In this document: positions 9,852-15,858 of the stretch, piece by piece
How positions within the stretch are numbered: the stretch's first letter is position 1
Layout: each line of letters begins with the position of its first letter
From: Acidimicrobiia bacterium
Lineage (GTDB): Bacteria; Actinomycetota; Acidimicrobiia; Acidimicrobiales; CATQHL01
Direction: 5' to 3'
DNA: 27,975 bases
NCBI GenBank assembly: GCA_021296435.1
Contig: JAGWAK010000018.1
Coordinates: 4,008 to 31,982, forward strand
Notes under the pieces: generated by a model
Seen by the model: the letters and a program-made list of their open reading frames with translations, nothing else
What the model was told of the DNA's origin: nothing
Database searches by the model: none
Position numbers and translations under genes: made by a program

Positions 9852-11063
9852 ATGAGCGTGACTCAGTGCGTGGGCCGCGACAACATTTCCGTGTGGACCG
9901 TGCTTGTGGCCGCAGGGGAGGGACGGCGCTTCGGGGCACCCAAGCAACTGCAGCCCCTCGCCGGGCGCAGGGTGATCGACTGGGCCCTCGAAGCGGCTGC
10001 GGCGGCGAGCCACGGCGTCGTGGTCGTCGCCGCCGCCGACCAGGTGCAGACGCTCCGCGACGGTCCCGCCGCCCTGACGGCGAGCGCCGACCCCGTCGCC
10101 GCTCCACCGTCCGCCGGATCCCAGGGCGGCACCACGGTCGTCGTGACGACCGGCGGGTCAACCCGGTCGGAGTCAGTCCGTGCCGGCATCGCTGAGGTGC
10201 CCGAGGACACCGAGGTGATCGTGATCCACGACGCCGCCCGACCGCTGGCCGGCGGCGCGCTCTTCACGGCGGTCACGGCCGCGGTCGTCTCGGGCGCCGA
10301 CGGGGCAGTGCCAGCCATCCCCGTGACCGACACGATCCGCCACACCGAGAACGGTTCGCTGGACCGCTCGCAGTTGCGCGCCGTGCAGACGCCGCAGGCT
10401 TTCCGGGCCGACCTGCTGCGCCGGGCCCACGCTTCCGGCGACGAAGCCACTGACGACGCCTCACTCGTCGAGGCGGCCGGCGGGAAGGTCCGTCTCGTGG
10501 CCGGCGAGCCCGACAACCTCAAGATCACCACACCCGGTGACCTGCACGTGGCCGAGTCGCTCCTGGTGGCCCGGGCGCCGGATCGGCCCGCCGGCGTGCC
10601 GCTGGTGGGCATCGGCTTCGACGTACACCGGTTCAGCGATGACCCGCAACGGGATCTTGTGCTCGGCGGCGTGCTGTTCGAAGGCGAGCGGGGCCTCGAC
10701 GGCCACAGCGACGCCGACGCCGTCGCCCATGCCTGCTGCGATGCCATCCTGGGCGTCGCCGGCCTGGGCGACATCGGCACCCTGTTCCCCGACGACGACG
10801 AGCGCTGGCGCGGCGCCGACAGCCTGGCCCTGCTGGCCGAGGCAGCTGCCCAGGTGCGGGGGGCCGGGAGACGGATCGGCAACATCGACTGCACCGTGGT
10901 GGCCGAACGCCCCAAGCTGGCCCCGCGCCGGGCTGAAATGCAGGCCCGGCTCAGCGAAGCCGCGGGCGCACCCGTGACCGTCGGGGGTAACCGCGCCGAA
11001 TCGCTCGGCGCGCTGGGTCGCGGCGAGGGCATCGCCTGCTGGGCAGTGGCCGTGCTGTTCTGA
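9852..11063 (+). CDS. ispDF: Bifunctional IspD/IspF (MEP pathway cytidylyltransferase and cyclodiphosphate synthase)
   Basis: A 403-residue fusion of two steps of the non-mevalonate isoprenoid pathway. IspD (about 14-245) makes CDP-methylerythritol; its CTP-binding loop is VLVAAGEGRRFGAPKQ, with DAARPL and QTPQAF further on. IspF (about 250-403) makes methylerythritol cyclodiphosphate; metal ligands lie in GFDVHRF and GLDGHSDADAVAH, and LFPDDDERWRGADS is the flexible active-site segment. The C-terminal motif reads VGGNRAESLGALGRGEG, where the usual Thr-Thr before the Glu is Asn-Arg-Ala. The ATG at 9852 gives an N-terminal extension; the GTG at 9891 (WTVLVAAG) is an equally good start and would leave room for promoters between this gene and crp. 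A hairpin follows the stop. Confidence 0.95.
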   Translation: MSVTQCVGRDNISVWTVLVAAGEGRRFGAPKQLQPLAGRRVIDWALEAAAAASHGVVVVAAADQVQTLRDGPAALTASADPVAAPPSAGSQGGTTVVVTTGGSTRSESVRAGIAEVPEDTEVIVIHDAARPLAGGALFTAVTAAVVSGADGAVPAIPVTDTIRHTENGSLDRSQLRAVQTPQAFRADLLRRAHASGDEATDDASLVEAAGGKVRLVAGEPDNLKITTPGDLHVAESLLVARAPDRPAGVPLVGIGFDVHRFSDDPQRDLVLGGVLFEGERGLDGHSDADAVAHACCDAILGVAGLGDIGTLFPDDDERWRGADSLALLAEAAAQVRGAGRRIGNIDCTVVAERPKLAPRRAEMQARLSEAAGAPVTVGGNRAESLGALGRGEGIACWAVAVLF

Positions 11064-11074
11064 CAGCTCCGACC

Positions 11075-11094
11075 TGAGGGCCACGCGGCCCTCA
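11075..11094 (+). terminator. Hairpin after ispDF
   Basis: TGAGGGCC-ACGC-GGCCCTCA is a perfect 8-bp stem with a 4-nt loop, starting 11 bp after the ispDF stop. There is no T-run, which is common for terminators in high-GC Actinobacteria. Confidence 0.55.
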
Positions 11095-11200
11095 CAGCCC
11101 GCAACCATGCCGGCCGCAACCCGGCCGGCCGCAACACCGGGGTCGCCACACCGGCGGCACAACCCACCGAAAGCGGCGGCTGGCTCGTAGGGTTGCGCAG

Positions 11201-12709
11201 ATGGACGACGAAGCGCCCTCATCCTCGGGGGACCAAGGCCGGGCGGGCGGTCCCCACTCGGGAGGCGGAGGACGCGGCGGCGGACCCGGCGGTGGCCGCG
11301 GCGGGGGCGACCGCGACGACTACCGCGGCGGACGCGGCGGACCCCGCGGACGCGGCGGACCCGGTGGACGCGGCGGGGGTGACCGCGACGACTACCGCGG
11401 CGGACCCGGTGGACGCGGCGGGGGCGACCGCGACGACTACCGCGGCGGGGGATACAGCGGCGGGCGCGGCGGAGGCGACCGCGACGAGTACCGCGGCGGA
11501 CGCGGCGGCGGACGCGGCGGACCCGGTGGACGCGGCGGAGGCGACCGCGACGACTACCGCGGCGGACGCGGCGGACCCGGTGGACGCGGCGGGGGCGACC
11601 GCGACGACTACCGCGGCGGACGCGGCGGCGGACGCGGTGGGGGATACAGCGGCGGGCGCGGCGGCCCGAGGGATCGTGGCGGGCCGCCCGGCGGGGGTCC
11701 CGGGCAGAGGGGAAGCACGCCGATGCGCCGGCGAGACCAGGACCGCGGCGAGACCCGCGGCCTCGGCGGCGACCGCGTCGAGGGACGGCACGCCGTCAAG
11801 GAACTTCTGCTGGCGGGCATACGACCCGTTCGACAGGTGGTCCTTGCCGCCGATCAGGATGATTCGCCGATCCTCGAAGACATCATCGATCTGGCCGACG
11901 AGGCCGGCGTGGACATCCGAGAGTTGCCCCGCGGCCGCTTCGATCAGATGGCTGCCACCGAGTCGCCGCAGGGAGTGGTGGCGTTCGCCGCCCCGCTGCG
12001 CGAGTTTGCCGTCGAGGAACTCGTGGCAGACCCGCGCGCAGGCGAGGACGCCAACCGCCTGTACCTGTCGGCCGGCGCCGAGCACACCGAACGCCGCACA
12101 CCGGCACCGGACGAAGCCGCCGCCGAAGACGCCGATCCCGATCCGGCCGCCGAAGACGCCGCTCCCGACCCGGCCGTCGAGGACTCCGCTCCCGACCCGG
12201 CCGTCGAGGACGCCGCTCCCGATGAGCCGGCTCCCGCGGCTGCGCCACCGACCCTGCTGCTGGTCCTGGACGGCATCAGCGATCCGGGCAACCTCGGGGC
12301 GATCCTCCGCACGGCAGAGTGCGCCGGGGTCACCGGCGTCGTGCTGCCGCGCCACCGGGCGGCGCGCATCACCCCGACGGTCGCCAAGCGGGCCGCCGGC
12401 GCCATCGAGCACCTTCGCTTCGCGCCCGTCAGCGGGATCCCCACCGCGCTCGCAACGCTCGCCGAGATGGGCGTCTGGTCGGTGGGCCTGGACGTCACTG
12501 CCACCCAGACCGTCTGGGAGCTAGACCTCGCCGACGCCCCGCTGGCACTCGTGCTGGGGGCCGAGGGGCACGGCCTGTCTCGCCTGGTTCGCCGGCGCTG
12601 CGACGTGACCACCCGTATCCCGGTCACCGGACGGCTCGACGCACTGAACGTGTCCGCCGCCGGCGCGGTGGCGCTCTTCGAGGTGCTCCGGCGCCGCAGC
12701 ACCGGCTGA
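11201..12709 (+). CDS. rlmB: TrmH/SpoU-family 23S rRNA 2'-O-methyltransferase (RlmB-like) with Gly/Arg/Asp-rich tail
   Basis: A 502-residue protein in four parts. Residues 12-170 are low complexity, built from GGRGG and DRDDYRGG blocks. Residues 183-290 are the RNA substrate-binding domain (GRHAVKELLLAG). Residues 300-346 are an acidic repeat (units like APDPAVEDA). Residues 350-500 are the SPOUT methyltransferase with its three knot motifs: SDPGNLGAILRTAE, LVLGAEGHGL and IPVTGRLDALNVSAAGAVA. The catalytic part is standard for RlmB, which methylates G2251 of 23S rRNA using S-adenosylmethionine. Typical members are about 250-330 residues, so the tail and the insert roughly account for the extra length. 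The basic and glycine-rich tail is likely disordered and RNA-binding (inference). The exact target nucleotide is not proven. The ATG is reached after a 137-bp gap from ispDF. Confidence 0.9.
   Translation: MDDEAPSSSGDQGRAGGPHSGGGGRGGGPGGGRGGGDRDDYRGGRGGPRGRGGPGGRGGGDRDDYRGGPGGRGGGDRDDYRGGGYSGGRGGGDRDEYRGGRGGGRGGPGGRGGGDRDDYRGGRGGPGGRGGGDRDDYRGGRGGGRGGGYSGGRGGPRDRGGPPGGGPGQRGSTPMRRRDQDRGETRGLGGDRVEGRHAVKELLLAGIRPVRQVVLAADQDDSPILEDIIDLADEAGVDIRELPRGRFDQMAATESPQGVVAFAAPLREFAVEELVADPRAGEDANRLYLSAGAEHTERRTPAPDEAAAEDADPDPAAEDAAPDPAVEDSAPDPAVEDAAPDEPAPAAAPPTLLLVLDGISDPGNLGAILRTAECAGVTGVVLPRHRAARITPTVAKRAAGAIEHLRFAPVSGIPTALATLAEMGVWSVGLDVTATQTVWELDLADAPLALVLGAEGHGLSRLVRRRCDVTTRIPVTGRLDALNVSAAGAVALFEVLRRRSTG
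11265..11690 (+). repeat. In-frame degenerate tandem repeat coding the RGG-like tail of RlmB
   Basis: Six DRDDYRGG or DRDEYRGG blocks start at 11309, 11381, 11426, 11477, 11543 and 11597. They are separated by variable runs of GGACGCGGCGG- and GGACCCGGTGGA-type units. The spacings (72, 45, 51, 66 and 54 bp) are all multiples of three, so repeat gain and loss has stayed in frame. The array is prone to slippage or assembly error. Confidence 0.9.
12158..12236 (+). repeat. 27-bp in-frame repeats coding the acidic insert of RlmB
   Basis: CGCTCCCGACCCGGCCGTCG and flanking bases occur twice, 27 bp apart (near 12160 and 12187), with more diverged copies on both sides. They code nine-residue APDPAVED-type units between the substrate-binding and SPOUT domains. 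Confidence 0.75.
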
Positions 12710-12713
12710 GCGT

Positions 12714-12728
12714 CGCGCCCCGGGCGCG
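12714..12728. terminator. GC palindrome between convergent rlmB and holB
   Basis: CGCGCCC-C-GGGCGCG lies entirely inside the 21-bp gap between two convergent stop codons. As RNA it would form a stem of about 6 bp with a 3-nt loop on either strand, so it may act as a shared terminator. Confidence 0.45.
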
Positions 12729-12730
12729 CA

Positions 12731-13819
12731 TCAGCGGTCGGGGCGAGGCAGGTGAAGCAGCAGGTTCTGCAGAAGCAGTTTCTCGTCGGGATTGCGCACC
12801 AGAGCCTCGGACGCCTCCCTCAACAGGTCGAGCGCTTCGGCGACCGGCTCCGCCGCCGTGGCGTCGAGCGACTCGCCGTAACGCTCGGCCAGCACGGCGA
12901 ACCCGAACCGCAACTCGGCGTCACGAATCCGTCGCCGGCGCCGATCGCTCCGTTGTTGCTCGGCACGGACGGCTGAGGTGCTCGGACCGGACTCCCGATC
13001 ACCGGGGTCATCATGAGCCGGTCCCGCCGGGTCGGCCCTCACCCCGGGAGTCTCCTCGGTCGCCGCCTCAGCGGCCGCATCGATCAGCGCCCGCAACCCG
13101 TCCACCATGGCCGCGGCTCGGGCTCCCGTGCCGTCGAGACGCTCGGGAATCGACCACCAGGCGTCGATCCGCTCGGCCAGATTCCCCCCGGCGACCAGGT
13201 CGCCGGCGCGCCCCGGGTCTCCCCCCACGGCGCGCGCTGCCCGCCGGGCCACCACGGGCGCCACTCCGCACCCCACGAGCCAGTCGTGCACCTCCTCAGG
13301 CGACGGAGCCGGGAACCGTACCGTCACGCAGCGAGAGGCCACCGTGACATGCCCGGGGGGCACGTCATCGGCGAGCAACACGATGGTGGTGTCCGGCGGC
13401 GGTTCCTCGACGGTCTTCAGCAGGCTCGCCGCCACCGAGGGCGAGGCCGTGTGAAACCGGTCGCAGATGATCACCTTGCCGGCGCCTTCCAGCGGCCGGC
13501 GGGCGGCCTCGGTGATGATCGCCGTCGCCTCGGCCGCCAGCAGTGCCCGCCCCTCCGGCTCGACGAGTACCACATCGGGATGCGTCGCCTGCCGTGCCCG
13601 CCGGCGATGCCGCTCGGCAACCTCCGGATCCGACGCGGCCGGGCCCGCGAGCGCGGTGGCGGCCAGCAGCTCACCGGCGAACGTGCGAGCCACGGCGCGC
13701 TTGTCGCCGGCGACGGTGCCGACGAGCAGGTAGGCGTGGACCGGCGCCGCCAGCGCCCCTTCCAACTGGCGCAGGCCGGCCCCGCCGCCGACGAGCGGCG
13801 GCCAGTCCGTCACGCCCAT
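12731..13819 (-). CDS. holB: DNA polymerase III delta' subunit (clamp-loader AAA+ protein)
   Basis: A 362-residue AAA+-type protein; delta' is the fixed subunit of the clamp loader that opens the sliding clamp during replication. The P-loop region is degenerate (VGTVAGDK, residues 33-40), as is usual for delta'. KVIICDRFHTAS and SLLKTVEEPP are characteristic, and ASRC carries the SRC motif. The zinc-module cysteines usually found between the P-loop and THPDV are missing: the segment is Ala/Arg-rich without Cys. The C-terminal part (about 190-362) is helical and includes an Arg-rich stretch near 290-300. The start overlaps the tmk end: ATG at 13819, or GTG at 13813 forming a GTGA junction. A 110-residue upstream extension of the open frame is rejected because it lies inside tmk. 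The order tmk-holB is common in bacteria. Confidence 0.88.
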   Translation of the reverse strand: MGVTDWPPLVGGGAGLRQLEGALAAPVHAYLLVGTVAGDKRAVARTFAGELLAATALAGPAASDPEVAERHRRRARQATHPDVVLVEPEGRALLAAEATAIITEAARRPLEGAGKVIICDRFHTASPSVAASLLKTVEEPPPDTTIVLLADDVPPGHVTVASRCVTVRFPAPSPEEVHDWLVGCGVAPVVARRAARAVGGDPGRAGDLVAGGNLAERIDAWWSIPERLDGTGARAAAMVDGLRALIDAAAEAATEETPGVRADPAGPAHDDPGDRESGPSTSAVRAEQQRSDRRRRRIRDAELRFGFAVLAERYGESLDATAAEPVAEALDLLREASEALVRNPDEKLLLQNLLLHLPRPDR

Positions 13820-14430
13820 CCCAGCCGTTCGGCCGCCAGGGCAGCGATGTCGTCGCGCACCTCGGCGGGCGAGCGATCGGCGTCGACCACCGTCCAGCGG
13901 GCGGGGTCGGCCGAGGCGAGCTCCAGGTAGCCGGCCCGCACCCGGCGATGGAAGTCCATCCCCAGCGCCTCGAACCGGTCGGAACCTCCAGCACCCCGGA
14001 CCCGCGCCCGCTGGGGATCCATGTCCAGCAGGACGATCAGATCGGGCCACAGGCCGCCGGTGGCAACCTCTGACAGCAGCCGCACCAGGGGTACATCCAG
14101 GCCTCGCCCGTACCCCTGGTAGGCCAGCGACGAGCCGATGTACCGGTCGCACACCACGTCCCGACCCGCCTCGAGGGCCGGGCGGATCGTCTCAGCGACG
14201 TGTTGCGCCCGGTCGGCGGCCATAAGCAGAGCCTCGCTGAGGATGTCGAGGCGCGCCCCAGCCCCGTCCAGCAGTAGCCGGCGCAGCTCCTGGCCCAGCC
14301 GGGTACCGCCGGGCTCGAAGGTGAGTTCGGCACCTTGGCGTGTCGCCAGCCAGGCAGCCTGGGTGGACTTGCCGACTGACTCGCCGCCTTCGAAGACCAC
14401 GAACCGGCCCCGCTCGGTCGCCGCACCCAT
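13810..14430 (-). CDS. tmk: Thymidylate kinase
   Basis: A 206-residue P-loop kinase that phosphorylates dTMP to dTDP for DNA synthesis. The P-loop is FEGGESVGKST, where most family members have GGDGxGKST. EPGGTRLGQELR binds the nucleotide, the DRY motif is in CDRYIGSSLAYQGYGRGL, and the LID is near RGAGGSDRFE. Length is normal. The gene lies 6 bp after the MFS transporter stop and overlaps holB by 4-10 bp, so translation is probably coupled. The ATG at 14430 has GGGAG 11 bp upstream. No truncation or missing catalytic residue is seen. Confidence 0.95.
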   Translation of the reverse strand: MGAATERGRFVVFEGGESVGKSTQAAWLATRQGAELTFEPGGTRLGQELRRLLLDGAGARLDILSEALLMAADRAQHVAETIRPALEAGRDVVCDRYIGSSLAYQGYGRGLDVPLVRLLSEVATGGLWPDLIVLLDMDPQRARVRGAGGSDRFEALGMDFHRRVRAGYLELASADPARWTVVDADRSPAEVRDDIAALAAERLGWA

Positions 14431-14436
14431 CGCTCA

Positions 14437-15858
14437 TCAGTCTCCCAGAGACTCGTCGCCAGCGGGAGCGCCGGCCGGGCCGTTGGGTCCGGTGCCGGCC
14501 GCCGCCCGCTGCGTGCGGCGGGCGAGCAACCCGGCGACGATCACGGTCAACCCGGCCAGCCACAGCGTCAGGCGCACGCCGGGGAGTTCCACGACGACGA
14601 TGCCGATGTCGATCGCGCGATCGAAGAGCACCTCGGAAATCCGGTCGAAGAGGGCCGCCAGCAGGGGTCCCACCACCAGCGCCAACACGACACAGAGACG
14701 CACGATCGAGTAGAGCCCGGCGAACACCCGTCCCCGCACCTCATCGGCGGTGTGCTCGTGCAGCAGGGTGAAGCCCAGGACGTACATACCCCCGGCGCAC
14801 ACGCCGACCGCGCCGGCCACCAGCATCACCCACGGCAGCGATCCCAGCGACGAGGCCACCAGCAGGCACACGCCCGCCCCCGTGACCGAGCGGGCGAACA
14901 TGCGGTGCTTGTGGACACGCCGCTGCAGCAGCGACAGCACCACCACGCCGACGCCGACGCCCGCGCTCAACCCGGTGACGATGTCGGCGAACCCGCCCTC
15001 GCCCACCCGCAGCACCTCGATGGCGTACACCAGGGCCAGCGGGATCAGCATCCCGCCGCCGATGAGGGCGGTCGCCAGGCCGATGTTGACCGAGCGCACC
15101 GTGGGGTTCACGACCACGTAGCGCCAACCCTCGCGGTACTCGCGGAAGATCCCCTCCCACCGCATCGCGGGACGCTCCGCACGGGCGGCGCCGCGGGGGT
15201 GGCGAAGCGGCAACGAGAACACCAGCGCGGCGGAGACCACGAAGGTCAAAGCGTCCAGATAGAAAATCGGCCCCTGCTTGTCCAGGTGGAGCAGCCCCAG
15301 CCAGCCCTCCCGGTCGGCACCCTCCAAGGCGCCCGCAACCCGGGCGAAGATGAGCGAGGCGATGGGGAACGTGGCGTAGGTGGCGAACATCGACAGCGAG
15401 TTGGCTGCGGTCAGGTGCTTTGCCGGCAGCAGGTTCGGCACCGACGCCTCCTTGGCCGGGATCCACAGCAGTGTGAACGCCTCCAGCGCCAGGGACACCA
15501 ACACGAGTTGCCAGACGCTGTTCACCAGCGGCACGACGAACAGGATCCCCGCCCGGGCCAGATCGCAGACCACCATCAGCCGGCGGCGGTCCCAACGGTC
15601 CGCCAGCACACCGGCCAGCTGCGAGAAAAAGACCCCCGGCACCAGCCGCGCCGCCAGGACAATGCCGATGGCGGCCTCGGGCGTTCCCGCTCCCAGCCGG
15701 GCCGCCACCACCGAGATGGCCAGGAAGCCCAGCCAGTCGCCCGTGGCGGTGACGACCTGCGCCGACCAGAGCCGGAAGAACTGAGGAGTGGCGAAGACCC
15801 GCCGCTGGAAAGCCGCCCACCTGCGGCGCTGCCCGGCAGCCGCTCCCTCAGCCGTCAC
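14437..15858 (-). CDS. MFS transporter
   Basis: A 473-residue membrane protein with about 10-12 hydrophobic helices, beginning near FRLWSAQVVTATGDWLGF. The loop GVLADRWDRRRLMVVCD is the MFS signature between helices 2 and 3. The sequence resembles the enterobactin-exporter or macrolide-efflux type of MFS (EntS/MefA-like), which exports small molecules by proton exchange; substrate unknown. The GTG at 15858 is preferred over the ATG at 15930: GGAAGGGG lies about 10 bp before it, whereas the upstream ATG has no ribosome site and adds a Pro/Arg-rich, topA-overlapping segment. It overlaps the topA 3' end by 11 bp and precedes tmk by 6 bp, suggesting one operon. A Gly/Ala/Pro tail closes the protein. 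Confidence 0.88.
   Translation of the reverse strand: MTAEGAAAGQRRRWAAFQRRVFATPQFFRLWSAQVVTATGDWLGFLAISVVAARLGAGTPEAAIGIVLAARLVPGVFFSQLAGVLADRWDRRRLMVVCDLARAGILFVVPLVNSVWQLVLVSLALEAFTLLWIPAKEASVPNLLPAKHLTAANSLSMFATYATFPIASLIFARVAGALEGADREGWLGLLHLDKQGPIFYLDALTFVVSAALVFSLPLRHPRGAARAERPAMRWEGIFREYREGWRYVVVNPTVRSVNIGLATALIGGGMLIPLALVYAIEVLRVGEGGFADIVTGLSAGVGVGVVVLSLLQRRVHKHRMFARSVTGAGVCLLVASSLGSLPWVMLVAGAVGVCAGGMYVLGFTLLHEHTADEVRGRVFAGLYSIVRLCVVLALVVGPLLAALFDRISEVLFDRAIDIGIVVVELPGVRLTLWLAGLTVIVAGLLARRTQRAAAGTGPNGPAGAPAGDESLGD

Noticed and set aside
11265..11690. CRISPR-like array
   Set aside because: The repeat units vary in spacing, have no unique spacers and are in frame with a real gene.
11193..12524. 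Long alternative frames over the RlmB repeat region (both strands)
   Set aside because: The repeats have periods divisible by three, so every frame stays open; only the 11201 frame continues into the SPOUT motifs.
13820..14152. 110-residue N-terminal extension of HolB
   Set aside because: It lies inside tmk in another frame and has no family counterpart; the ATG or GTG at the tmk stop is the better start.
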